DNA of 10,062 bases from the NCBI GenBank assembly GCA_900617975.1, contig UZAE01015088.1:1-10062 (forward strand), written 5' to 3'. Position 1 is the stretch's first letter. Each line of letters starts with the position of its first letter. Below are positions 1 to 7,792 of the stretch, piece after piece. A program made the translations under genes and the position numbers. The notes under the pieces were generated by a model. The model searched no databases. It saw only the letters and a list, made by a program, of their open reading frames with translations, and was not told where the DNA came from. Origin of the DNA: Rodentolepis nana. Taxonomy: Eukaryota > Platyhelminthes > Cestoda > Cyclophyllidea > Hymenolepididae.

Positions 1-20
1 GGGGGGGGAGGGGGGGGGGG
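1..20. repeat. Poly(G) tract, G8-A-G11
   Basis: This is a near-homopolymer purine run at the window edge, probably continuing outside it. It lies about 75 nt before the candidate exon at 95, so it would be within the preceding intron. Confidence 0.9.
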
Positions 21-94
21 ACAAATTTTGCCAAAACTTAAATTTGCAAAATCATTACCTTTTAATTGACCTTTTTCATTGATATTGAATGCAG

Positions 95-133
95 AAGAAG
101 AAGAATAAAATCCAAAGTGACTTTTCGTCCTGC
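95..133 (+). CDS. Probable mini-exon, basic juxtamembrane part of L1-family adhesion receptor tail
   Basis: A 39-nt candidate exon lies between an acceptor (GCAG at 91-94, preceded by the pyrimidine stretch at 71-80 and a branch-like TTAATTGAC at 62-70) and a strong donor GTAAGT at 134-139. Read in the phase required by the next exon (two bases left over, GC plus A giving Ala), it is open and gives RRRIKSKVTFRP. The basic cluster would suit the juxtamembrane segment of L1-family tails, which in L1CAM and neuroglian is Lys/Arg-rich and contacts ERM proteins. Entry and exit are both phase 2, so the exon could be skipped without breaking the frame; L1-family genes are known for such mini-exons (the RSLE exon of L1CAM). 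Support is splice signals plus phase only, with no clear family motif, so it could be chance. The rest of the receptor would lie upstream of the window. Confidence 0.45.
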
Positions 134-1131
134 GTAAGTTCACTTTCACCCCAACCGTAATTGGCAAACGTCAATCAACAGCAGCAAAAGACATTTAGAT
201 TTTTCTAACATCTTAACACCAGTGCTTATTAGTTAGCACTTACTAATAATATAGTATTAGATTGCATATTAGTGCCTAAAGGTACATTCTATTTCCAAGC
301 ATACTTTCTAACACGTTGTATCCTCTAGGTAATAGGACCCCTTGTAAGAGTTAATGCAATTAACATCAAGGAATATTGAAATCGGCCATATACGGTTATA
401 TGGTGATAACGATTTTCGCCTCAGGCTTTCACAGTACTTTCACAATGTTGATGTTTTTTGTCGAAGTTAAGCAAAAGGAGGTATTGCAATCAAGAAGAGC
501 TTTTGAAATTTTATAATTAGTAGTTATTTAGCATGTGGACATGGTTATAATACACCAAAGATGTGTAATTCAGAATCGCAGTTATTCTGTGCTTATGTGC
601 CCCCATTAGTCATCTTTATTAATGAAGTTAAACTTGGCACAACAAAACTTCAGATTTTACCATAAGCCGATTTGCTGACTTAAATTTCTTCCATTGCAAC
701 ATAACGCTCGTTTATCTAACTTGCTACGGTCCAAAGTTCAAGCATTTCAAATGGAATATTTTCTTGTGGAATAGCGGGAAGTAACACCCCGGTAGCAGCA
801 AGTTTGTTTACCCTACCAAAATGAATATATAAAAGTCACTTGGCGTCACGAGCCCAGCCCCCCCCCAGACCCTATTGTATGAATTTAATGAGTGCAATGT
901 TTATTAAAAAATACTCATTCCGAAAACATTCTTTTGAGCAACTTTTGCTCTCACCACTTGCAAATTTCAAATTCAGTGGTCATCTCTATTGACATCTTCA
1001 AATAGTGAGTGGGACTTGATGGACAAATGTGTACAGTACGATTTAGGTTACAATCTAGATTTGTTGTTTCTGACAAATTTATTGATCAAATTGACATCGA
1101 GTTTTATATTATTTTTTTGTATATATTTCAG
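134..1131 (+). other. Intron (998 nt) between the two upstream exons
   Basis: If the exon at 95-133 is real, this is a GT-AG intron with donor GTAAGT at 134 and acceptor at 1130-1131. The acceptor is strong, with a T-rich run at about 1101-1128 (ATTTTTTTGTATATATTTCAG). The intron contains a C9 run at 858-866 and no convincing internal exon. The reading frame open from 989 into the next exon is intronic over 989-1131: its residues are generic AT-rich translation and the acceptor interrupts it. Confidence 0.5.
858..866. repeat. C9 homopolymer
   Basis: Run of nine C within the first intron. Confidence 0.9.
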
Positions 1132-1229
1132 AGAAGAACCTCCCTCTCTTGCCAGTGGAATCGAAGAGCACGAACTTGAAGTGGGATCGGATGAGGATGG
1201 AGAATTGGAAGCTTACAATATGGATCCTG
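1132..1229 (+). CDS. nrg: Penultimate exon of L1-family (neuroglian-like) receptor, acidic cytoplasmic segment
   Basis: This 98-nt exon is bounded by a strong acceptor (TATATTTCAG ending at 1131) and a consensus donor (CTG|GTAAGT at 1230). It enters in phase 2 and leaves in phase 1. It encodes 32 full codons beginning EEPPSLASG and ending GSDEDGELEAYNMDP, and 12 of the 32 residues are Asp or Glu. In L1CAM the segment just before the ankyrin site reads GSDDSLADYG, so GSDEDGELEAYN lines up well, including the Tyr. The Ser of SDED fits a casein kinase 2 consensus (inference). A second frame is also open here, but only this frame joins to the FIGQY exon. The segment is the cytoplasmic linker between the membrane side and the ankyrin-binding motif. 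On its own the exon would be ambiguous; the match to the terminal exon makes the call secure. Confidence 0.85.
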
Positions 1230-1580
1230 GTAAGTTGGTCATCATCTTCAATCAACCCAAAACTCACCAAATTTTTTTTAACCACCTATTTAGTTCTAGT
1301 TCTAATATTTATAGGGGTGTTTCATTTTGTAGTGCTCCCAACTGAGCCACTTGTTTCTGTGATGAATATTTTGTACTATCTATAAACTAGAAAAACGTTC
1401 TTGTTCTTTATTTTTAGCGAGACAAACATTTTGCTCTTCCTCCAGGACTTAACTTGTGTAGAATTTGGTTAAGTTTCTCTTAGTTTCAAGAGATTCTGCC
1501 TTTCAACACCTTCTTTTACACGTTGACTATGATTTTTGTGTGCTTATTTCCTAGTTTATTGGCACTTGGTGGATGTTTCA

Positions 1581-1604
1581 GTGGGTTTACTTGCAGAAAC
1601 CCAC
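1581..1604. repeat. Perfect 8-bp inverted repeat
   Basis: GTGGGTTT (1581-1588) and AAACCCAC (1597-1604) with an 8-nt loop, inside the large intron. The flanks do not extend the stem. Confidence 0.7.
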
Positions 1605-2531
1605 CGTGCAATGCTATGGCTCTAAGAGATCGTAGATTAGCCATCCTCTTCTTTTTCAAGAGATTTCTAAAGTTGTTTCTTATTGACCAATTTTGGTTCA
1701 ATAGACATTAAATAATTATTCCACTTTCACCTTAAGGGGTCGTTTTTTTATTTTGGTCACCTTCAAACAAGGTCAGTTGTGTGGCTGTGGAATTCCAAGT
1801 GTATTGACACAATCGTTTTAAAGCACTGCCGAAAATCGATAATCGCTAAAGTGACTCATTTGAATATCCTGATTCGATTCTGTTTTCTTCTCACTCAAAA
1901 CAGGTATTCCCTCGTTATGTCTTCCGTTGGTTAATACCGTTCATTACGTTACTTGGATGTCTTTGCTGGTTTCTATTCTTTTGTCTATTTGAGTCCTGTT
2001 GCTTTGAAAGACGTTTCAGTAAGAGAGATTCAGTAGCACCCACTTAAAATTCGCTATATAGCTACCCAAAGTGGTAGTACTTCTTCATACTTCATTTGAG
2101 TCATCAGGAGTCTGATCTCTTGGTAAGGTGCGGGAAAAGGACTCTACTTGCTTATTAGATTATGTTAATGTGAAGCACTATTCTGAATATTTCTAATTAT
2201 TTTTTTTTGATTAAAATTGCATGCTTCGTAGGGTCGTCATGTTGGCACGGGGTAAATATTTAGTAACCTGACTATATGAAATTCTAACACGGTTATTGGA
2301 ATAGTATTTGAGTTGTTAACAGGTAGTTTCAAATTATGAAATTTGTGACATAACTTTTGTTCCCAAAGTTATCTATACAACTAGTAATTTGTAGAGGATT
2401 GCTACTCTAATACCCCTTGACTTATGCTCAATAATCTCTATGGGAATTTCTCCCAGTGCGGAATGGTTCCCAGGAATAGCTAAGCTAGCAGACGTACGGC
2501 GTAGAACACACTTATTTGGGCCATGTTTTTA

Positions 2532-2557
2532 CAGACAGACAGAGAGAGGGAGAGAGA
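2532..2557. repeat. Purine-rich (CAGA)/(GA) microsatellite
   Basis: CAGACAGACAG passes into AGAGAGAGGGAGAGAGA, a compound simple repeat inside the large intron. Confidence 0.85.
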
Positions 2558-2761
2558 ACTTAGTCATAATGATACAATTTGGAGTTTATTTAAAAGTGTT
2601 GGGACTATTGCTTGGTGGCTGGCTGAGTGCTCCATACGCTCACGACCGCACCTACTAGTCTGAGTGCATATGAGATGGCTTTGTTCAGCCATGATAGCGT
2701 TGTTCACTTTACAAATTACAAGGTGTCATTTGCTTATTTAGTAATGCGGAGCAGAATCTAA

Positions 2762-2772
2762 GGGGGAGGGGG
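2762..2772. repeat. Poly(G) tract, G5-A-G5
   Basis: Short interrupted G run in the large intron, with the same G-A-G form as the tracts at 1, 6552 and 6659. Confidence 0.85.
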
Positions 2773-3168
2773 ACATTTTCTTCTATAGCTCCTCTTATTG
2801 AGGGCATTGCAGTTCATTGGAATTCTATTTATGATATTTGCATAAAATTAAAATTTTTCATTAAATATTACTTTCTGAATGAAAGCTAACTAATCTTATA
2901 TACTACTAATCAAATACTTCATTGACCCTAAACTGTACACATTATTTCATACACAGACATGTGTGGTTTCTTCATTACCCTTTTTGGTAAATATGTTACT
3001 ATGCTCGGAACTTCAATTTCACCAATTTTTACTTATTCGCCAAAATTTTAGCTTCATGTGGCTGTTGTATTACCGAGGTAGACGATGATATCAGTAAAAT
3101 TCTCGCATGACTATCTTTCGTTAAGGCAATGAAAGTCGAAAACTTTTGATTTGAATTTCCTCTTTTTG

Positions 3169-3191
3169 TTTTATTTTCCATGAAAATAAAA
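3169..3191. repeat. Perfect 10-bp AT-rich inverted repeat
   Basis: TTTTATTTTC (3169-3178) and GAAAATAAAA (3182-3191) around a 3-nt centre. Low complexity, so possibly chance. Confidence 0.65.
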
Positions 3192-3231
3192 AATCTGAGA
3201 GAAATAAAAGAGAGATTCAGAGAAGTCAGTG

Positions 3232-3273
3232 AAATTCTCAGTTGAGCAATAACACCTGTTTCAATGAGAATTT
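3232..3273. repeat. Inverted repeat, 13 bp with one bulge
   Basis: AAATTCTCA-g-TTGA (3232-3245) pairs with TCAATGAGAATTT (3261-3273) around a loop of about 15 nt, leaving one unpaired G. It lies in the large intron about 40 nt after the repeat at 3169. Confidence 0.7.
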
Positions 3274-3421
3274 TTGAGTGGTTAACTCATCTGGAACGAT
3301 ATTTTCTCAAATATGTGACGTAACCCCGCTCTTCTTTCTCACACCGACTCACGTTTGCTCAAATTTTCTGTCCTCCGCAACTTCTTTGACATGATTTTGA
3401 GTCTTGTGAGTCAATGAGTCC

Positions 3422-3450
3422 AGAAGAGAGAGAGAGAGAGAGAGAGGGAG
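3422..3450. repeat. (GA)n microsatellite
   Basis: About 11 to 12 GA units, from AGAAGAGAG to GAGAGGGAG, in the large intron, 26 bases before the C tract at 3476. Confidence 0.9.
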
Positions 3451-3475
3451 CTCGTTGTCTTGAAATGTACATACA

Positions 3476-3493
3476 CCCCCCCCCCCCNCCCCC
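3476..3493. repeat. Poly(C) tract with one unresolved base
   Basis: This is a run of 17 C interrupted by an N at 3488. The N shows that the read or assembly consensus failed in the homopolymer, so the length here is unreliable. Confidence 0.9.
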
Positions 3494-3801
3494 TCACATG
3501 CACCATGGTGATGCTTTAGGGTCCAATTTCGTTGTCCAATTTCCATAACATTCTTTGACTGAATCATCTACAAGGCACATTCAGATTGAGTAGCAGATTT
3601 CATTAAATTGAATAATCTTCATCCAAAATCATGCTTTGTGGATCTCCTTTATCAAGTTCGTTGAACAGCATTCTCTGGTGGTTCAAAGGTTCCCCGAAAT
3701 ATTATTATACAACGTTCCTGTTTTAGGACCAATCACATATTTGGAATGCTCCTTTATGAGCACAAATTTATTTGGCAAATGATACTTGCCAGCAACATCT
3801 G

Positions 3802-3820
3802 CCCCCCCCCCTCCCCCTCC
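3802..3820. repeat. Poly(C) tract, C10-T-C5-T-C2
   Basis: Interrupted C run in the large intron; on the minus strand it has the same G-A-G form as the other tracts. Confidence 0.9.
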
Positions 3821-4149
3821 TAGGATTCAATGCGATTGAGTAGATATCTAAGACTCCGCAAAACAGTAACTCCGCTGTGTGAATCCGCGCCATATACTGG
3901 CGTGCAAGACATTACACTCAAAATTTGACTGACATTTGAGAACTAGCAACATTTTGCATCGACACCACCGCTTTGCCAAACCTTCATTAATTGATTTTCC
4001 TTCTAATTCTACTTTGTTTCATGACATATTGCGCACAAACTAGAAAGGAGTATCAAATTTAAAAAATTACAAATGTTACAAACGTTTATTTAATTCACTG
4101 CACTAGCATTATAAATTTCGAATAGTAAAAAAGTTCGGATAGATTTTCT

Positions 4150-4215
4150 CACACAATAAAGTGTGACCTCAAAGAAAAACTTTGAGTTCACCACCTGAGG
4201 TCTGATTTGACTCAA
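4150..4215. repeat. Cluster of small inverted repeats
   Basis: CACAC-AATAAA-GTGTG (4150-4165) is followed by CTCAAAG-AAAAA-CTTTGAG (4168-4186). Overlapping longer-range arms also occur: GACCTC (4165-4170) with GAGGTC (4197-4202), and TTGAGT (4182-4187) with ACTCAA (4210-4215). All listed arms are perfect. The region is intronic. Confidence 0.65.
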
Positions 4216-4939
4216 CTGCCTGTTGGATGTTGCTATGGTTGACGTGCTTAACCTTAAGAATCAATCGAATGACTCACCTTCCGGCCTTCGTGGGTGATAA
4301 TTTAGTAATTCGCACGCAACGTCATAGACGTCATAAATCGGTCGCAAGGGTAATTTTTGTCCTCGTCAGTTCATATTACTCCTACCTTCTACTCAAATCT
4401 CCTTAGAAGTAGTATGTCTTCTCCGCTTTTAAAGTTGATCAAATTGCCAAGTGCGCTGAAAACATCACTTGACAAAATAAGTAGTATATCGTATTCTTGC
4501 GATATAACACCATTTTGATCTTTATTGTTTTTTTTATTGAGTAACCTCTTATGGGTGCTCACGTTCCTAAGTAAACTGCATCCTCTGTTTGCATATGCGT
4601 AAGAGGAAGTAACACCTGTTTGATTTGTCATTAGCGTCAAGACCATTAAGACCCCATCGAAGAAGTAAGTTATCACTTGCATCTAACCATTCTGAAGTGA
4701 TGTGATGGCTTAAGTGAAGTACGGCTACTAAAAATTGCAGATGGATTTCATCCTATACCAAGGCGTAAGTGCATCTAACTACAACTTTATATTTTGGGGT
4801 TCGGTCATACCACTGACTTGAGGAGTGTGTGAGTTAGATTTCTTAAATCAATAATAAATGCGGCTTTCATTTCGTTTCTTCAGCCCGTTCAAGACTGATT
4901 GACTCACCACGTAAGCATGAATGTCATTATAAGCTGTCT

Positions 4940-4946
4940 CCCCCCC
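4940..4946. repeat. C7 homopolymer
   Basis: Short C run in the large intron. Confidence 0.8.
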
Positions 4947-5205
4947 TTAACATGCCATTTTATTTATTTCGAAAAAAATCAATCAATCGGTTATTTGCTA
5001 TTTTCGTACTAACAAAGTTGTGTTGCATGTTTCTATGTTTTGTTAAATAAAACACAATCTTCAAAATCCCCCTCCCCAAAATCCTAACCAAAAACGCTAT
5101 TTTGAAGTGTTACACTTACGCTGAGACTAATATGGGTGAAGGCTTGCCTTAAAGATCATTTGCCTATTATTTCTGAAATTCAATCCGGATCGGAAATACT
5201 GAGAT

Positions 5206-5284
5206 AATTTCTATTGGATAATGAGATGGTTATCTCCTATCCAATTGGTTAAGAAATTGGACCAATGGAAAATGGGATTTCTTA
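5206..5284. repeat. Nested inverted repeats just before the terminal exon
   Basis: The core hairpin pairs ATTGGATA (5213-5220) with TATCCAAT (5238-5245) and GAGAT (5223-5227) with ATCTC (5232-5236) around the loop GGTT. Outer arms AATTTC (5206-5211) and GAAATT (5253-5258) surround it. An overlapping stem pairs TAAGAAAT (5250-5257) with ATTTCTTA (5277-5284). The set ends 68 nt before the terminal FIGQY exon. Confidence 0.7.
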
Positions 5285-5352
5285 GTTGAATCTGTGCTAA
5301 TTTGGCACTATTAAAATCAATAATAATTTATCTACTCTTTCTTATTTTTTAG

Positions 5353-5441
5353 GGACTTTCAATGAAGAGGCCTCTTTTATAGGACAATACTCATCACCCA
5401 GCCGAAATTCTGGTTACCGCGAGCACCACACTGCCATATAA
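5353..5441 (+). CDS. nrg: Terminal coding exon of L1-family receptor: ankyrin-binding FIGQY motif and C-terminus
   Basis: The exon begins after the acceptor TATTTTTTAG. Its first two bases (GG) complete the Gly codon started by the exon ending at 1229. It then encodes 28 residues and a TAA stop at 5439-5441. Residues 2-12 read FNEEASFIGQY, nearly identical to the family's FNEDGSFIGQY; the FIGQY codons lie at 5376-5390. In L1CAM, NrCAM, neurofascin and neuroglian this motif binds ankyrin, linking the receptor to spectrin at axonal membranes and cell contacts, and phosphorylation of its Tyr releases ankyrin. The 16 residues after it are Ser/Arg-rich (SSPSRNSGYR) and end in HTAI, a class I PDZ-ligand pattern (T-x-I). 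The C-terminal part is shorter than in human L1CAM. Assignment to the L1 family is strong; which paralogue cannot be told from the tail. Confidence 0.93.
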
Positions 5442-5943
5442 AAGGATGATAGAAACAGACCAAAGTTTTTCCTCATGTTGTACCAAATTTTGACATTCTT
5501 AACACCAACAGCACCAGTACAGAATGCAAACTACTATTCCGAAAGGAAATCACTTTTCCATCCCTTTCTCTATATCTCAAATTTGAAGTGTCCTCCAACT
5601 TCCTATGTTACTCACCCAGACCCCAAATTTGGCCTTCTCTCATTTATGAATCCCTCTCTCTCTCAACTTAGGTCTATTCGCTTTATTCGATTAATTTATC
5701 TTTGAATTATATGTTTGTATATCTTCTTCACGCCTCCTGTTTGTTAGAGTCTTGATTCAAGAAGTCGAGATATATGTAAATAAGGCTGCTCAATAATATT
5801 TTCGCTTCCACCTATTATCAGTTGTTGATCTTCGTTTAAGTTAATTACTTTACCTGATAAAGGTAAGATAATAATAATGAGCAATGCAAAGGCGTTTGAA
5901 CAGGAAAGAATCCGATGGGCAGGTGAGGGGAGGACGAATTAAA
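5442..5943 (+). other. Probable proximal 3' UTR of the L1-family gene
   Basis: The sequence after the TAA is AT-rich and carries no continuing reading frame of interest. The open frames at 5475-5705 (+) and 5850-6119 (-) look like chance. The transcript end cannot be fixed by eye. The first recognisable poly(A) hexamer is ATTAAA at 5938-5943, so the UTR is drawn to there as a minimum; it could extend to the AATAAA at 7252 or beyond. Confidence 0.45.
5938..5943 (+). terminator. Candidate poly(A) signal ATTAAA
   Basis: This is the most common variant of the poly(A) hexamer. It lies about 500 nt after the stop codon and is followed by moderately G/T-rich sequence (TGGTATAGTG at 5945-5954). In AT-rich DNA such a hexamer often arises by chance. 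Confidence 0.25.
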
Positions 5944-6200
5944 CTGGTATAGTGAATGCTCTGTAGATTAGTACCAATGATCCAGAAATGATAAATAAGG
6001 AAAGCAAGAAGTATAACTTTAAATAGCATAAAGGGCTGTCTCTTTGTCTTACCAAAGTCTTTCCAATAATGGGAAATATTAAGGAGGCTTTCGCCATATA
6101 ATGCGGTAAAATCATTCATCCCATCTACTAATATTTTTGTATATATTTATATGGTTTAAACGAGTGCTTAGCTAAGAAGTAACCTAGATTTAAGGCCAGA

Positions 6201-6212
6201 GGGGGAGGGAGG
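6201..6212. repeat. Interrupted G tract
   Basis: GGGGGAGGGAGG, downstream of the terminal exon. Confidence 0.8.
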
Positions 6213-6551
6213 AACTTGAATGACGGGACTTGAGTTTTACCTGTTCAGATAAGGAAGGATTTGCGAATGCTATCAAGCCATTTTAAACGCACTAGGGGCA
6301 TTAGCTTCGATTGCTTCAAAAGACTCGGCTTGGTAGGACTAACTTCTCCAGTTAGAGGGGACTGTGAAGCACCAACCGTATTTATTGTGGCAATCTTCCG
6401 TCAGATTGTAAATTTACTGCACAGTAGACTAGGCGTTGAGCGATTAGCAGACTTAAATTAACCCCTATGTTTACTTGTTTGTTCCTCAGCGCTAGCAATC
6501 ACTTGCTCTCATTGTTGAGTTACCTCTCCTCTTGTGTCGTCCCAAATTACT

Positions 6552-6565
6552 GGGAGGGGGGGGGG
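6552..6565. repeat. Poly(G) tract, G3-A-G10
   Basis: Interrupted G run, almost identical to the tract about 100 nt further on at 6659. Confidence 0.9.
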
Positions 6566-6658
6566 TCGGAATTTTTTCACTGATTAAATTCAATCTCTCC
6601 TTTGTGTAGCCTGTTTCTCGGTGGCCAACTGGCAATAACATTTCTTTTCAGGTGCATT

Positions 6659-6673
6659 GGGGAGGGGGGGGGG
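6659..6673. repeat. Poly(G) tract, G4-A-G10
   Basis: Interrupted G run forming a close pair with the tract at 6552. Confidence 0.9.
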
Positions 6674-7104
6674 AAGATTTTAAAGAAAACGAGTTCGACA
6701 TAAAACGCATCCCGTGGTTTCATTCTCCTTAAAGTATCAGAAAATTTTTTGCATCAAATGATTGAATTTTTGATAGTTATCATTAGCCCTTTTGTTAACT
6801 TCGGGCTTCAAAGAGGGTGGAGAGGAGGGACATCGAAGTTCCAAAAAGTCGAGAGGGGGAACAGAAGAATGATTCACTGGTGCAAAGGAGACAGACACAA
6901 AGGTGGAGAAAATGAATAGATGAGTACTGCGGAAATGGTGGAATATAATAGTGGGGTCATGGTAGTTTGAAGTTAGAATTCAACTGTCGATTTATAGACA
7001 ATTTTGGTGCTTGAGAATATGTTACCCAGGGCGCTCCACATGTGGGTAAGTCTATCGCACAGCCCAAGTAACAGAAGATATAATCGTGTGAACTCTGCTA
7101 CCCG

Positions 7105-7257
7105 TTGTCCTTAGCTCATTGGCCACCGTGCCCATCTGCTTTGCCAGGGGTCACAGATTCAACACCCGACGCTGCACATCCGGTGAAATTCGAGTTCCTC
7201 CCCAGAAAAAGTTAATGAAGTCTTCCAAGTCGGATTAGGCCTACTTTCGTAAATAAA
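7105..7257 (+). repeat. Candidate tRNA-derived SINE or tRNA pseudogene
   Basis: An A-box-like TAGCTCATTGG (7112-7122) is followed, 44 nt start to start, by a B-box-like GATTCAACACC (7156-7166; 8 of the 10 informative positions of GGTTCGANTCC). That is the spacing of an RNA polymerase III promoter in a tRNA. The T-arm does not pair (ACAGA against CCCGA), so it is not a working tRNA. The unit is more GC-rich than its flanks and runs into GTAAATAAAATG at 7250-7260, which could be a SINE tail. No target-site duplication was found by eye, so boundaries are approximate. It could be a lone decayed tRNA-like relic or chance. Confidence 0.4.
7252..7257 (+). terminator. Candidate distal poly(A) signal AATAAA
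   Basis: This is the first canonical AATAAA on the + strand after the stop codon. A T-rich stretch follows about 30 nt later (TTGTTCATTTTTTT, about 7287-7300), as expected for a downstream element. It sits at the 3' end of the tRNA-like repeat unit described at 7105-7257, so it may instead be the tail of that repeat. Further AATAAA hexamers are at 7418-7423 and 8846-8851. Confidence 0.2.
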
Positions 7258-7792
7258 ATGTCATTTGAAGTTCTAATATTCCGTACTTGTTCATTTTTTT
7301 CATAGTTCCGTGCTTGGTGTGTGAAAACTTAAAGATCAAAGGCCTAGGGTTCGAAGTGCCTAAAGAAGTGATTTAGAGCAATTGGTTGATAATCAGAGTT
7401 CGTCTCGAGTAGATTCCAATAAACCCTACTATGGTAACATCATACTTGCTCTGATCTCGACAAGTAGGAGCAAAAACTGCGTCAAACGTAGTTCATCGAT
7501 CACCTGACTGGATCAGGTACCTTGTAATCTCTGGGCCCCACAGAGAAGAATTTACTCCAAAAAATTGGAAAGGGGTAGAAGTAGACTGTACTCATAAAAC
7601 AATATTCTTACGATGTGTACCGATTTTAAACTTTAGCCAAAATTTTTTAGAGACACGAGTTTAACATCAGCCTAATTTTTTATTCAATTGATGCTGCATA
7701 GTATTCATTAGCTTTCTCAAAGTAAACGAATTGTAGTACGTTAAGCACTGGCTTGAGTAGAAAATATGCCTACGCACATAAATATCGGTAAA

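Larger units (their letters stand above)
1230..5352 (+). other. Large intron (4123 nt) before the terminal exon
   Basis: This is a GT-AG intron with donor GTAAGT at 1230-1235 and acceptor at 5351-5352 after the T-rich stretch CTCTTTCTTATTTTTTAG. The phase-1 donor and acceptor agree. No coding exon could be supported inside it: the open frames at 1523-1711, 2440-2658, and on the minus strand 1516-1701, 3349-3567 and 4389-4682, have low-complexity or random-looking translations. It holds purine microsatellites (2532-2557, 3422-3450), poly(G)/(C) runs (2762-2772, 3476-3493, 3802-3820, 4940-4946), and several perfect inverted repeats, listed separately. A cassette exon too short or divergent to see by eye remains possible. 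Confidence 0.8.
5944..7104. other. Non-coding stretch, distal 3' UTR or intergenic
   Basis: No gene is seen. The stretch has three purine G-runs (6201-6212, 6552-6565, 6659-6673), and a small open frame at 6261-6461 (+) with no recognisable domain, no splice context and no family resemblance. A hairpin with arms TTACCCA (7022-7028) and TGGGTAA (7043-7049) encloses the palindrome CCACATGTGG (7036-7045). Confidence 0.5.

Noticed and set aside
976..1003. Possible 28-nt micro-exon between TTCAG and GTGAGT
   Set aside because: 28 nt would change the frame between the phase-2 exons at 95-133 and 1132, and the translation WSSLLTSSN has no family match.
1132..1229. First read as a TELO2 fragment because of the acidic patch before a Tyr (SDEDGELEAYNM against the TELO2 SDDE...PYDM)
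   Set aside because: Joining in phase to the exon at 5353 gives FNEEASFIGQY and a stop, which is the L1-family tail and not TELO2.
989..1345. 118-aa open frame that includes the acidic exon
   Set aside because: Only 1132-1229 is coding. The frame runs through a strong acceptor at 1130-1131 and a consensus donor at 1230, and the residues outside these are AT-rich intron translation.
1149..1385. 78-aa frame overlapping the exon in another phase
   Set aside because: It does not join to the FIGQY exon, and the +1-shifted translation shows no family resemblance.
2620..2630. A-box-like TGGCTGAGTGC followed by CTCACGACCGC, suggesting a second tRNA-derived SINE
   Set aside because: No B box is found about 44 nt downstream, so the pol III promoter is incomplete.
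3053..3080. Possible short exon after TTTTAG with donor GTAGAC
   Set aside because: The donor is weak, the length (28 nt) does not preserve the phase-1 frame between the flanking exons, and the acceptor lacks a good pyrimidine tract.
4389..4682. 97-aa minus-strand open frame
   Set aside because: It lies inside the large intron, has no recognisable domain or splice context, and its composition is like the surrounding non-coding DNA.
6261..6461. 66-aa open frame downstream of the gene
   Set aside because: It has no recognisable domain and no convincing start or splice context; its length is expected by chance.
7348..7358. B-box-like GGTTCGAAGTG
   Set aside because: The last positions do not fit GGTTCGANTCC and no A box lies at the expected distance upstream.
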